Part shown: positions 33,870 through 45,300 of the stretch, in pieces
Layout of the letters: each line of letters opens with the position of its first letter
Position numbering within the stretch: position 1 is the first letter of the stretch
NCBI RefSeq assembly: GCF_007183175.1
Contig: NZ_AP019807.1
Span: forward strand, 1,243,001-1,307,000
DNA from: Microbulbifer sp. GL-2
Lineage (GTDB): Bacteria > Pseudomonadota > Gammaproteobacteria > Pseudomonadales > Cellvibrionaceae
Direction: 5' to 3'
Length of the DNA: 64,000 nucleotides
The notes under the pieces: generated by a model
Seen by the model: only the letters and a program-made list of their open reading frames with translations
Database searches by the model: none
What the model was told of the DNA's origin: nothing
Position numbers and translations under genes: made by a program

Positions 33870-36034
33870 TTAGAGTAAAAGTTCTCGTCTTCCATAATAC
33901 GGGGGGTTATGAACATCAGTATTTCACGCTTATCATCTGTTCTGATAGTTTTCTTAAACAGATTACCTAGGAAAGGAACATCCCCCAAAAAGGGAACTTT
34001 GGTTTCACCTTCAATAACGTTGCTCTCAAAAACACCGCCTAAGACGATTGTTTCACCATTATTAACCAATACCTTGGTCGTTAGGGTATTAACATTAATG
34101 GTTGGGACCTCAGTAGTACCGCTTACACTAAACAAATCCCCTACACTATTCTGCTCAATACTCAGGGACATGATTATATTATTATCCGGTGTTATCTGAG
34201 GTGTAACCTTCAACTCTAAAACAGCTTCTCGGAATGTGACGGAAGCGGCTCCTGACGATGTAGCCTCCAGGTAGGGAACCTCTACACCGGATTGAATGGT
34301 AGCTTCTTGCTTATCACCAGTTACAACTTTAGGTTGGGAGATAATTTCAGCTATGCCCACCTCTTCCATAGCAGAGAGTTCTAATCCCAGGTAAAAGTCA
34401 TTTTTTAAAATTGAGTAGGCGATATTACCTGCGGGATTACTTACGCCCAAATCAACCAACAAGGGCTCAAACTCCCCCTCCAAGGCACCAAATGTAGTTT
34501 CATCTTTTAAGTTTTGTTTCCCAGAGAAAAGACCCGACCCACCATCATGGGTTACAAAATCCCACTGAACCCCAAGCTCACGCTCAAAGTCACTATTTGC
34601 AGTAACAATACGAGCCTCAATCATTACCTGGCGAATAGGGATATCAATCGCTTCTATCAGCTCCCGGAACTGAGCGATTTTTTCCTCCGTATCAGTAAGG
34701 ATGATAGTATTAGTTCGCTCATCAACGATCGCACTACCTCGACTAGACAAGATACTTGCCTCACTTGTATCCTCGCTGCCCCCTGCAAAACTCCCTTGTC
34801 CTTGGTCATCTCCATTTTGGCCAGAAAATAACTTGAATAACTCACCAGCATCAGCGTATCGAACACTAATGTATTCTGTCCTCAATGGCGCAAGTTCTCG
34901 TAATTGCCTGCGACTCTCTAATTCCTGGCGCTCTCTCTCCGCAATTTCTGCTGCCGGAGCAACCATAATGATGTTGCCCTCCTGACGCTTATCTAAGCCT
35001 TTTGCCTTTAGAATTAAAGCTAAGGCCTGATCCCAGGGAACTCCATCAAGACGTAGCGTAATACGGCCCTGAACTGTATCACTGGCAACCAAGTTCAGAT
35101 CTGTAACGTCTGCGAAAATCTGAAGTGCTGAGCGTACTTCTATATCTTGGAAGTTCAGGGATATTTTCTGACCGGTAAACTGAAACTCCTTTTCTTTTTC
35201 ACGAATTTCTTCGTTAGACAAAGGCTTAACACTTAGAACATATTCCGTATCCGCCTGATAAGCCAAGTAGTCATACTCAACATCTACGGGATCAACGGCA
35301 ATAACCGTATTACGCCCATCAAAGTCTACGGTTATAGATTCGACTGGTGTAGCAAAGTCAGTAACATCTAAGCGCTGACGTAATGATTCAGGCAATGTTG
35401 CCCCTAAAAAAGTCAGATAAATTTTCCCCTTGGTACGCTCCACATCAATATTCACTGCCGGATTCGATAGGCTAATTATGACTTTACCCTCTCCTCCTTT
35501 GCCTCGACGGAAGTCTACATTACTTATGCCGACATCCTCAGACGCACGAAACTTCTTACTACCACCCAGGTCAAGACCAACTTCGCGGGAGGAAGAATCT
35601 GACTGAATATCCACAGTAGAAGTTGCTGCCGTACCAGCTCCAATTTCCATCACCAACTGATTCCCCTGGCGCTCACTGGTATAAACAGGAAGCTCATCCA
35701 GATTTACAATTAAGCGGGTACGGTCTTCACTAGAAACGATCACAGCACTTCGAGCAGCACCAATTCCGAGAGAATACTTCTTTTCAGGTAATACACTTTC
35801 AACACCTACAAAATCCATTACGATACGAGCGGGCTGTTCAATGGTATAGCCAGTGGGCTCTGGAGGAATATCACTAAAAGTTAAGCGTAACTGCACCTTG
35901 CTTCCCGGCAATTCAGAAAACTGGATATCATTAAGCTGGTTAGCCTGAGCCTTCGATGCAGCAGCAAATATGAATACGGCAAGCAGTAATAACTGGAAAG
36001 GGACCAAAAACTTGGCAAAATGCTTATTAATCAT
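33866..36034 (-). CDS. pilQ: Type IV pilus secretin PilQ
   Basis: PilQ forms the outer-membrane channel for the type IV pilus. The 722-residue precursor has a signal peptide (about 1-31, ending KAQA-N), two AMIN domains that bind peptidoglycan (about 35-140 and 160-270), an STN domain (ISLNFQDIEVRSALQIFADV near 295), the N1/NolW fold (YISVRYADAGELFKLF), and the secretin beta-barrel domain ending VPFLGDVPFLGNLFKK and EILMFITPRIM. Start and end overlap pilP and aroK, so all are one operon. The DNA here is visibly more AT-rich than the flanking aro and ponA genes. Confidence 0.97.
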   Translation of the reverse strand: MINKHFAKFLVPFQLLLLAVFIFAAASKAQANQLNDIQFSELPGSKVQLRLTFSDIPPEPTGYTIEQPARIVMDFVGVESVLPEKKYSLGIGAARSAVIVSSEDRTRLIVNLDELPVYTSERQGNQLVMEIGAGTAATSTVDIQSDSSSREVGLDLGGSKKFRASEDVGISNVDFRRGKGGEGKVIISLSNPAVNIDVERTKGKIYLTFLGATLPESLRQRLDVTDFATPVESITVDFDGRNTVIAVDPVDVEYDYLAYQADTEYVLSVKPLSNEEIREKEKEFQFTGQKISLNFQDIEVRSALQIFADVTDLNLVASDTVQGRITLRLDGVPWDQALALILKAKGLDKRQEGNIIMVAPAAEIAERERQELESRRQLRELAPLRTEYISVRYADAGELFKLFSGQNGDDQGQGSFAGGSEDTSEASILSSRGSAIVDERTNTIILTDTEEKIAQFRELIEAIDIPIRQVMIEARIVTANSDFERELGVQWDFVTHDGGSGLFSGKQNLKDETTFGALEGEFEPLLVDLGVSNPAGNIAYSILKNDFYLGLELSAMEEVGIAEIISQPKVVTGDKQEATIQSGVEVPYLEATSSGAASVTFREAVLELKVTPQITPDNNIIMSLSIEQNSVGDLFSVSGTTEVPTINVNTLTTKVLVNNGETIVLGGVFESNVIEGETKVPFLGDVPFLGNLFKKTIRTDDKREILMFITPRIMEDENFYSK

Positions 36035-36564
36035 TATCCGTTGTCCTTCTCTTCCAACGCGAGTGCCCTCGGCCTCTCAATCCAGCCTCCGGTACCATCT
36101 GGTATAATTTCTAATACGTCGAGCTGTGAAGCTGTCGCATTCACTACCCGCCCATGATTTTTGCCCAAGTAATTACCGACGGTGATTCTATGGATACCGC
36201 TATCTCCGTCTTCGACCAGTGCCCATAACTGGCCATTAATAGATAGTGTACCCACCATAGATAAGGCATCAAAATTTACGCTCTCTAGAAGCTCCTTTTG
36301 CCTGGCTAAATCTGGAGCGACTTCCAGCCTACGACCAACTAATCGCTGCTCCGACTCTAATATTGGACGAGTGAAAGGGCTGCGTTGTGCTGCTGAGCTA
36401 TAGACATATGGACTATATGGGGTAAAGGTGGGGATAGGCTCGACCTGCCCCTTAGGCCTTCGCTCGATTTCAGCCATTCTCTCATGAAGGTCACTATGAT
36501 CTGCATCCAAGCTACAGCCTGTAAGAGCAAGAAGGGTAGCCCCAATGACTACATTTCTGATCAT
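36034..36564 (-). CDS. pilP: Type IV pilus inner-membrane lipoprotein PilP
   Basis: PilP links the PilN-PilO inner-membrane frame to the PilQ secretin. The 176-residue precursor has a lipobox LTGC with Cys17 as the acylation site, a low-complexity linker rich in Pro and Tyr (PIPTFTPYSPYVYSS), and a C-terminal beta domain (about 75-170, LVEDGDSGIHRITVGNYLGKNHGRV). The start overlaps the pilO stop by 4 bases, and the stop shares one base with the pilQ ATG. Confidence 0.95.
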   Translation of the reverse strand: MIRNVVIGATLLALTGCSLDADHSDLHERMAEIERRPKGQVEPIPTFTPYSPYVYSSAAQRSPFTRPILESEQRLVGRRLEVAPDLARQKELLESVNFDALSMVGTLSINGQLWALVEDGDSGIHRITVGNYLGKNHGRVVNATASQLDVLEIIPDGTGGWIERPRALALEEKDNG

Positions 36565-37181
36565 CCTTCTTCCTCCTGATCCTTGTAGCGATATGTTTTC
36601 GCATTGATCACCATTTCAAGCAGGCCGCCGCCATCTTTGTTGGTTGAAATAGTGAAATCATGGAGAGTCACAATCCTGGGCATGCCAGCAATTCCGCTCA
36701 CAAAAGAGCCAAATTCATGATACCCACCTTGAACTTCAATACGAATAGGCAGCTCTACGTAAAACTCACCAATTAATTCATCCTCTAAGGCTACCTTCTC
36801 AATAGTAAGCCCGCTCCCACGGCCATACTCATCAATATCCTCAAGCAGACCTGGTACCTCAGTATCTTTCGGTAATTGCTTCAATAAAGCGCCAAAAGTT
36901 TCCTTCATCTCCACTAGTTGGTCACGGTAAACATCGAGGTTCGCAGCTTCAAACTGCTTAATTTCAAACTGGCCAAAAAGTTCTCTTTCTTTATTGGCAG
37001 CTCTCTCCAAGTTGGTATAAAGATTACCAATCCATAAGTAGTACCCGACCGCAACCAAGATAGATGAAATAATCAGTAAAAGAGCAATACGGCCTGCCAA
37101 GGGCCACACCCCAACTCTAGAAAAATCGATATCATTGATATCGAGATCTTGAAGTTGCTTAAGAGTATCTGCGAGAGCCAT
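36561..37181 (-). CDS. pilO: Type IV pilus assembly protein PilO
   Basis: PilO is a bitopic inner-membrane protein that forms heterodimers with PilN and transmits alignment between the motor and PilQ. The 206-residue protein has a short cytoplasmic head, one membrane segment (about residues 30-50, IALLLIISSILVAVGYYLW), a coiled coil (about 52-100) and a periplasmic ferredoxin-like domain. The last four bases overlap pilP. Confidence 0.95.
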   Translation of the reverse strand: MALADTLKQLQDLDINDIDFSRVGVWPLAGRIALLLIISSILVAVGYYLWIGNLYTNLERAANKERELFGQFEIKQFEAANLDVYRDQLVEMKETFGALLKQLPKDTEVPGLLEDIDEYGRGSGLTIEKVALEDELIGEFYVELPIRIEVQGGYHEFGSFVSGIAGMPRIVTLHDFTISTNKDGGGLLEMVINAKTYRYKDQEEEG

Positions 37182-37193
37182 TGTTAAATTCCT

Positions 37194-37781
37194 TTAGTCG
37201 CCAGTACCTACTTGCTCACTTTCACCGCTATCATTCTCTCCGCGGCCGCTCAACTTAATAGCAAGCTGAAATGCACTGGCCTGCTCACCATACTCCGGAC
37301 TTGCAGTGACATCAGTCAATGCAGGCGACTCATACCAATCAGACTGGTCCAGGTTACGCATAAAAGATGATACCCGGTTGTTAGACTCCGCAATCCCAGA
37401 CAGGTCCAAATTTCCACCTTCGCGTTTAATCTCTAGCAACCAAAGCCCTTCGGGTGTTGCCTGTACCAATTCATCAAAATAACGTACAGCCAGAGGCCTG
37501 TTACCCTGTAACTCCTGGATAACTCGCATACGGTCAATCAGTTCTTGCCTTTTTTTCTTGAGTTCCTTTATTTCAGCTACTTGCTTATCAAGGGCATTAA
37601 TTTTGATCTGAAGCACTCGGTTACGCTCTTCCTGATCGGATACCTGTTTATCCACAGCTTTCATCCACAAGAAAACAGATAATCCAGCAGCCAAGACCAC
37701 AAGAAAGGCTACTTGCTGAAAGTCCTTTTGCTTCTTAGCTCGGTATTCCTGACGCCAGGGAAGTAAGTTAATCTTGGCCAT
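37194..37781 (-). CDS. pilN: Type IV pilus assembly protein PilN
   Basis: PilN anchors the cytoplasmic PilM and pairs with PilO. The 195-residue protein carries the invariant PilM-binding N-terminal motif INLLPWR at residues 4-10, one membrane segment (about 22-40, VAFLVVLAAGLSVFLW), a coiled coil (about 45-85, rich in Lys, Glu and Leu) and a periplasmic domain. It starts one base after pilM and is followed by pilO after 12 bases. Confidence 0.95.
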   Translation of the reverse strand: MAKINLLPWRQEYRAKKQKDFQQVAFLVVLAAGLSVFLWMKAVDKQVSDQEERNRVLQIKINALDKQVAEIKELKKKRQELIDRMRVIQELQGNRPLAVRYFDELVQATPEGLWLLEIKREGGNLDLSGIAESNNRVSSFMRNLDQSDWYESPALTDVTASPEYGEQASAFQLAIKLSGRGENDSGESEQVGTGD

Positions 37782-37782
37782 A

Positions 37783-38880
<1,098 letters not shown>

Positions 38881-38895
38881 TTATGAAAGTTTGAT

Positions 38896-38923
38896 GTTAT
38901 AGCACTTTAAATTACCGCTTCAA
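38896..38923 (-). promoter_or_regulatory. Candidate sigma-70 promoter of the pilMNOPQ-aroKB operon
   Basis: TTGAAG and TATAAC with a 16-base spacer lie on the minus strand, ending 37 bases before the pilM ATG. Both hexamers match consensus at four or five positions and face the operon. Confidence 0.5.
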
Positions 38924-38958
38924 CCAGCATTTGCATAGGTAATAGCGCACAATATTCG

Positions 38959-38964
38959 TATAAT
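38959..38964 (+). promoter_or_regulatory. Candidate -10 box for ponA
   Basis: A perfect TATAAT lies 42 bases before the ponA ATG. No good -35 lies at 16-18 bases; TTGCAT is 22 bases upstream. Only the -10 is supported. Confidence 0.35.
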
Positions 38965-39006
38965 TATTCACCGACTCATAAAGATGAAGTACACAGAAGC
39001 AGTTTC

Positions 39007-41667
39007 ATGACCGTAAAAGCCCGAAATCGTCTACTAGCACTGCTCTGGCTCTGCCTGGCCGGAACAGCCGGCGCAGCCATGACTTTCGCCAGTATTTATC
39101 TCTATCTGAAGCCCGGGCTGCCCTCCGTTGAGAGCCTACGGGACATACGTCTGCAGACCCCCCTGCGTGTTTACTCACAGGACATGAAGCTGATTGGCGA
39201 GTTCGGGGAGAAACGGCGCAACCCTATCACCATTGAACAGACCCCGGAACCGTTTATCAAAGCAGTATTGGCCGCCGAAGACGCAAGCTTTTATTCCCAC
39301 AATGGCGTCTCTATCAAGGGGTTAATGCGCGCGGCCTCGCAACTGATACGAACCGGCTCCATCCAATCGGGCGGCAGCACTCTGACCATGCAGGTGGCGC
39401 GTAATTTTTTCTTGAGCAGAGAGCAACGATTTGTACGCAAGTTCAATGAAATCCTGTTGTCCTTACAGATTGAGCGCGAACTCAGTAAAGACGAAATTCT
39501 CGCCCTTTATATCAACAAGATCTTCTTAGGTAACCGCGCCTATGGCTTCCAGGCCGCAGCCCATGTGTACTATGGCCGTGATATCAAGGAGCTGAACCTG
39601 GCACAGTGGGCCATGATGGCTGGCTTGCCCAAGGCTCCCTCCACCTTCAATCCCATTGCCAACCCAACCAGGGCTCTAGTACGCCGCAACTGGATACTGA
39701 AGCGGATGCTCGACCTGGACTATATCGACCAAGACGAATATAAACATTCCATCACCGCTCCGGTAACGTCCAGCTATCACAGCCGCGACCTGGATTTGGA
39801 CGCCCCCTACATTGCCGAGATGGCCCGTAAAGAAGCGGTAGAGCTGTTTGGTGACAACGCCTATACCGATGGCTACCAGGTCATTACCACCGTTGACAGT
39901 CGCCTGCAGGACCAAGCACGTAAGGCCTTACAACATGGTCTGGAAACCTACGACGCCCGCCACGGCTACCGCGGCCCAGAGCAGCGCCTACCTCCAGAGC
40001 TGCTACACGACAGCGACCAACTTATCGACTTACTCAATGAGATACCGGTATTGGGCGGTCTGGAGCCGGGAGTAGTAACGGCGGTAGAGCCGAAGCTGTT
40101 GCAAGTTCAATTGCGCAACCGCCGAGTAGTTGAAGTCCCCTGGGAAAACGGTCTTAAATCCATACGCCCATATATCTCTGAAAGTGCCCGTGGGCCATTG
40201 TTAAAAGCCGCAGACAAAATGTTCGCCCCTGGCGATGTTGTGCGGCTGCGTCGTGTGGAGGTTGGAAATACGGAGGACAGCGAGAATAGTAACCAGGTAC
40301 TGAGCGCTGCTGAGGAAGTAGCTCAGCCAGACCCCTTTGCGGAACCTGAAGAGGAAAACCTGAATCCCCAGGAGCCTCAAGTTACTGAAGAGTGGGAGCT
40401 GGCCCAGGTGCCAGCGGCTCAAGGAGCACTGGTTTCCATTGCACCTGAAGACGGCGCCATACGTGCTCTGGTCGGCGGCTATGACTTCCGCCAGAGTCAC
40501 TTTAACCGCGTGACACAAGCGGCTCGCCAGCCAGGCTCGAGCTTCAAGCCCTTCATCTACGCATCGGCTATTGAACGCGGCTACACCGCGGCCAGCATGA
40601 TCAATGACGCGCCAATCATTTTTGAAGAAACCAACCTTCAGGATGTTTGGCGTCCCGAAAACGATGGCGGCACCTTCCTCGGCCCCACCCGTTTGCGTAT
40701 GGCCCTGTACAAATCACGCAACATGGTTTCTATTCGTTTGCTACAGGCGCTGGGGTTGGACTATGCCCTCGGCTTCGTCGAAGGCTTCGGCTTTGATCGC
40801 AGTAAGCTGGCACGCAATTTGACTATAGCCTTGGGCAGCTCGGCCCTGACCCCGTTGGAGATGGTACGCGGCTACGCCGCCTTCGCTAATGGCGGTTACC
40901 GGGTTGAACCCTACTTGGTCGATCGGGTACTCGATGTTAACGGCGAGGTGCTCTACCAAGCCCTGCCGCTTACTGTGTGTAACGATTGTCCTGAACCCGG
41001 TAGCGAGCCTCAGAATTTTAACCGGGAGCCCGTAGACCTTGCTGCACTGCAGCAGGACGAAGAAGGGCCGGATCAAGGGGAGGAGCCCGCCGAACTGCAC
41101 GTACTGCCTGTTGGTCCTATTGACCCGTCAAAAACCCAGGCTCGCCCCCTTGCGCCCCGCGCCATGTCATCTGAGACAGCTTACATCATGGACTCCATCC
41201 TTAAGGATGTAATCAAGAAAGGCACCGGACGTCGCGCCCGCGCCATGAAACGCGGCGATATCGCTGGTAAAACCGGTACCACCAATGGTCCACGCGATGC
41301 CTGGTTCTCTGGCTATAGCCCCCATTTGGCCACCAGTGCCTGGGTCGGTTTCGATTCCTACGGCGAACTGGGCAAGAATGAATACGGCGGTTCTGCGGCA
41401 TTGCCAATCTGGATTGAGTTTATGACTGCGGCCCTAGAGGGATTACCGGAACGCCACCTGCCCCAGCCAGACGACATAGTAACCGTGCGTATCAACCCCA
41501 AGAATGGACTGCGCACCTCTTATGGCGGAATGTTTGAGATTTTCCGTACTAACCGAGTACCCAGCCGTGAGGTCTATAACCCCTACCGCAACAGATATAC
41601 CGACGATGATATGGATATGCCAGGGCAGGAACAGCCAAGCGAATCCCTACCGGAGGAACTGTTTTAG
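39007..41667 (+). CDS. ponA: Penicillin-binding protein 1A (bifunctional glycosyltransferase/transpeptidase)
   Basis: Class A PBP that polymerises and cross-links peptidoglycan. The 886-residue protein has an N-terminal membrane anchor (about residues 9-32), a GT51 domain with catalytic EDASFYSHNG and the block GGSTLTMQVARNFFLS, and an OB-like insertion (about 315-440) with an acidic stretch. The transpeptidase domain has SSFK in QPGSSFKPF, SRN in KSRNMVS and KTGT in AGKTGTTNGPRDAW. Divergence from pilM is the conserved gammaproteobacterial arrangement. Here its 3' end faces chpC, with a terminator between. Confidence 0.97.
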   Translation: MTVKARNRLLALLWLCLAGTAGAAMTFASIYLYLKPGLPSVESLRDIRLQTPLRVYSQDMKLIGEFGEKRRNPITIEQTPEPFIKAVLAAEDASFYSHNGVSIKGLMRAASQLIRTGSIQSGGSTLTMQVARNFFLSREQRFVRKFNEILLSLQIERELSKDEILALYINKIFLGNRAYGFQAAAHVYYGRDIKELNLAQWAMMAGLPKAPSTFNPIANPTRALVRRNWILKRMLDLDYIDQDEYKHSITAPVTSSYHSRDLDLDAPYIAEMARKEAVELFGDNAYTDGYQVITTVDSRLQDQARKALQHGLETYDARHGYRGPEQRLPPELLHDSDQLIDLLNEIPVLGGLEPGVVTAVEPKLLQVQLRNRRVVEVPWENGLKSIRPYISESARGPLLKAADKMFAPGDVVRLRRVEVGNTEDSENSNQVLSAAEEVAQPDPFAEPEEENLNPQEPQVTEEWELAQVPAAQGALVSIAPEDGAIRALVGGYDFRQSHFNRVTQAARQPGSSFKPFIYASAIERGYTAASMINDAPIIFEETNLQDVWRPENDGGTFLGPTRLRMALYKSRNMVSIRLLQALGLDYALGFVEGFGFDRSKLARNLTIALGSSALTPLEMVRGYAAFANGGYRVEPYLVDRVLDVNGEVLYQALPLTVCNDCPEPGSEPQNFNREPVDLAALQQDEEGPDQGEEPAELHVLPVGPIDPSKTQARPLAPRAMSSETAYIMDSILKDVIKKGTGRRARAMKRGDIAGKTGTTNGPRDAWFSGYSPHLATSAWVGFDSYGELGKNEYGGSAALPIWIEFMTAALEGLPERHLPQPDDIVTVRINPKNGLRTSYGGMFEIFRTNRVPSREVYNPYRNRYTDDDMDMPGQEQPSESLPEELF

Positions 41668-41712
41668 TAACGACCACTCCAGCAACGTCCAGGAGTAATT
41701 TAATACTTCAAA

Positions 41713-41743
41713 AAAAGGGGCCACTTGGCCCCTTTTCCTTTTT
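41713..41743. terminator. Bidirectional terminator between ponA and chpC
   Basis: AAAAGGGGCC and GGCCCCTTTT form a 10-bp stem with an ACTT loop, followed by CCTTTTT on the plus strand and by T6 on the minus strand. It lies 45 bases after ponA and 48 bases after chpC in the convergent gap. Confidence 0.85.
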
Positions 41744-41790
41744 GTCTTAGCTCCATGCTAAAAATCGCGGCCTTTACTCTTGAGCGAGCC

Positions 41791-42273
41791 TCAATCGAAC
41801 TCTCGGTACTTGAGGCAAGCCCGCTCTAATCCCTGCAGATCGGGAATAACAGCTTCCTCACCAGACAGTGCAACGTGCATCAACTCACCAGGATTCAGCG
41901 TCTGCTCACGCAGTGCCAGCTCCTCTGGGGTCACCCGTACCAGGCGCGGTGTACCTTGGAGGATAAGGGCAAAATACGGCAGATCGCCATCGGGGTTACC
42001 AGAACTGAGTACTGCGATACGTCCATTCTCAGAAGTTCCCCCAAGAGCCTCACCGCGCATCACATCAAAAGACAACAGTGGCAACCTCAGTTCACGCCAA
42101 ATCAGGTCTCCGAGGTACCACTCAGGGGCATCGTAAACAGCCACTGGTGTCTGCATTGCGATGACCTCAGAGAGGCTGTCCACCGGCACCAGCATCTGCC
42201 CCTGCTGCAGAGGCAGCAGCAGACTGCTCACCTCTTGAGGAACATCTACCGACAGCGCTTCAACTTCACTCAT
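41791..42273 (-). CDS. chpC: CheW-domain protein of the Pil-Chp system, ChpC-like
   Basis: A 160-residue CheW-like adaptor, the last gene of the pilG-chpA cluster, 45 bases after chpA. The CheW core (about residues 12-150) includes LLLPLQQGQMLVPVDSLSEV, WYLGDLIWRELRLPLLSFD and PYFALILQGTPRLVRVTPEEL. Position and length fit ChpC, the second CheW of this system, which may couple further receptors to ChpA. In P. aeruginosa a chpB methylesterase gene separates chpA from chpC; here it is absent. Confidence 0.82.
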   Translation of the reverse strand: MSEVEALSVDVPQEVSSLLLPLQQGQMLVPVDSLSEVIAMQTPVAVYDAPEWYLGDLIWRELRLPLLSFDVMRGEALGGTSENGRIAVLSSGNPDGDLPYFALILQGTPRLVRVTPEELALREQTLNPGELMHVALSGEEAVIPDLQGLERACLKYREFD

Positions 42274-42318
42274 TGCCTATCTCTTATCTGTAGTCTTTCA
42301 ATCCAGTTCCAATTTGCT

Positions 42319-45300
42319 TCAGCTACCCACAGCGGTAGCACCGGCATATTCGCGAATAGCCTCTAACAATACGTCTTCCTGGTAAGGCTTGCCCAGATAG
42401 TGGTTAACCCCAAGTGACATGGCGTGATCGCGGTGCTTGCTGCCGGTACGCGAGGTAATCATGACGATGGGGATATCTCGCAAACGGCTGCTGGAACGGA
42501 TATGACGTGCAACCTCAAAGCCGTCCATGCGCGGCATTTCGATATCCAGCAGGATCAAATCGGGGATCTTATCCTGTAGTTGGATTACTGCATCCTGGCC
42601 GTCTTTAGCAGTACTGACCAGATAACCCTCGCGCTCAAGGAAGCGTGTGGTTACCTTGCGCACCGTTACCGAATCGTCCACCACCATTACAGTTTGCTGG
42701 CGATCTTCCGGCCCCGGTTGCGGCTCGGTCTGAAGTTGCAGTTGTGGCAACTCTGGGCGCGCCAGCTGAGTCGCCTGACGACGCAGCAGAGCGTGGGCAT
42801 CGAGAATCACCACCACAGTGCCATCACCGGTTACAGTGGCCCCGGAAACTCCCTGCACCCCGGCAAATTGAGGGCCCAAGCTCTTTACCACGATCTCCCG
42901 GCTGCCGCGGATAGCATCTACCTGCAGGGCCATGGCATGCCCCTCGGAGCGCACCAGTAATACTGGCAACTGCATATCATCGACACTGAGCTTGGGTTGG
43001 GCGCCGGACTTCAGCAGGGTGCCAAAGTAATTCACTGCATAAAGTTCACCGGCATACTCGAAGCGGGCGTCCCCTGAACGGTAGTAATGCTCCAGCTCGA
43101 AGGGGCTGAGTCGCACAATACCCTCGATGGTATTGAGTGGCAGAGCGAAAAGATCCTCGCCAATTTTAACCATCAGTGCACGGTTAACTGATACGGTAAA
43201 TGGCAACCTCACAACAAATTCTGTGCCGCTTCCCGCCTCGGAATTGATATGTACATTGCCACCGATCAGCTTGAGTTCGGCGGAAACGACGTCCATACCT
43301 ACACCGCGACCGGAAATTTGCGTTACTTTTTCCGCAGTGGTAAAGCCCGCCTGCAGGATAAACTGAAGTATCTCATTGTTGGAAAGCTCCGCATCCGGGC
43401 GCATAAGGCCACTTTCCACGGCCTTTTCCCGCACTCTGATCAGGTTGACGCCAGCACCATCATCGCGGATTGTCAGGATCACCTCACTGCCTTCCCGGGC
43501 AAGGGCCACATCAATACGGCCACGCTCGCTCTTACCTGCTGCGAGTCGCTCCTCCGGCATCTCTATACCGTGGTCCACCGCATTACGCAGCATATGCTCC
43601 AGTGGTGCCACCATGCGTTCAAGCATGGATCGGTCCAGTTCACCTTCCACATTGGAGAACACCAGTTCCACTTGCTTGCCGAGCTCCGCACTCACCTGAC
43701 GCACAATACGGCGCAGGCGCGGCACCAGTCGGGAGAAGGGCACCATGCGGCTGCGCATCAGGCCTTCCTGCAATTCGGTATTTACCCTCGACTGTTGCAG
43801 CAGCAAAGTCTCAGTATCCCGCGCTTTGTTATTGAGGGTTGAGCGCAGCTCCATCAAGTCAGAGGTGGATTCCAGCAATGAGCGGGACAACTGCTGGATG
43901 GATGAATAGCGGTCCATCTCCAAAGGATCAAAGTCGCCATCCTGCTCTGCCAGCTGCTCCTGGCGGAACAGAATTTGTGCCTCGGTCTCACGGTCCAGAC
44001 GACGCAGCTGTTCATTGAGACGCAGCAGAGTCACATCCATCTCATCGAGTGCCAGGCCGAACTCACTCATCTGTTCTTCGAGACGACCGCGTGAAATAGC
44101 GGTCTCACCGGCAAGGTTTACCAGCTCTTCCAACAGTTCGGCGGCGACACGTACCATCTCCTGCGGCTGATTGCGTGTAGGTGCCACCACTTCAGTATCC
44201 GCATTGCCGGGCTTGCGTATAAACGGCAGTACATTGCCAGTTTCCTGGCTTTCTATCGGCTCCGGTAGCTGCGCAGGCGTTTCAACTGACAGATTAGAGA
44301 GGTACTCACCTGTTTCCGCCACGGGCGCCAGCTCTTCTGTTGCAATCTCTGTCTGGCCCTCAAGCGAAACGGCTTCTAAGGACGCCTCATGAGAGGTTAA
44401 TTCGCTGGCGGAAACCTCCATAGCAACAGTCGATGCCAGTTTCTGATCCGCCCAGTCGGTACTGATCAGTTGAACGAAGGCTTCCAGCTGCTCACCCGCC
44501 ATCCAGGCGCGTACAGTTTCAACACCATCGGCAATTCGGTCGTGGATACCGTGGGCATCGGCAAAAAATGCAGCCGAGGGCCGGGAATTGTCACGCATCC
44601 CCTCAATTACAGTTTCGAATCGGTGGGCAACCTCACCTAGCCCCATCAAGCCGGCCATACGTGCTCCGCCTTTAAAGGTGTGCAGCACCCGCTTCAATGC
44701 TTCCGCCTGTTGACGGCTTTCCGGCGCATCCTCCCAGCTCTGGATCAGCTCTTCCAGCTCGTCGCTCAGCTCGCCGGCCTCTTCCATAAAGACATCGACC
44801 ACATCTGGATCGATGTCGGCCAGCAGACGCTGCTGTTCAGCAATCTGCTCCTCGCTGTGAACAATACTGGGCTCGACTGACGGAGGTGTTGATAATACCG
44901 GCTCCTCCTCTCTTATCTTCACCTGGGAAGCATCCTGAGAAACAAATTCAGGCTGCCCTTCGATAACTTTTTCAACGATGCTATCGGCTGGTGTTTCAGA
45001 GAGTGCCAGGTATAGGTCGTCCAGTGTAGGTTCGGCCATTTCCGCCGCCTTCACCTCTACCGACTCAGTCACTTCGATCAAACTGTCGGATTCGATGACC
45101 TCTGCAGGCTGCTCAGGCCCAAACTCTACTTCGAGTACGGGCTCGGTAACCTCCAGTGCAACAGCCACTGGCTCAGGCTCTCCACCCAAGGCCACAACAG
45201 AGTCCAGCTCCTGGGCTTCAATACCCAGCTCGCTCAGGTCGTAATCTTCCTCACCGGCCTGGGTATTTGCCTCGCCCTCGGCCAGGTAACGCAGCGCCTC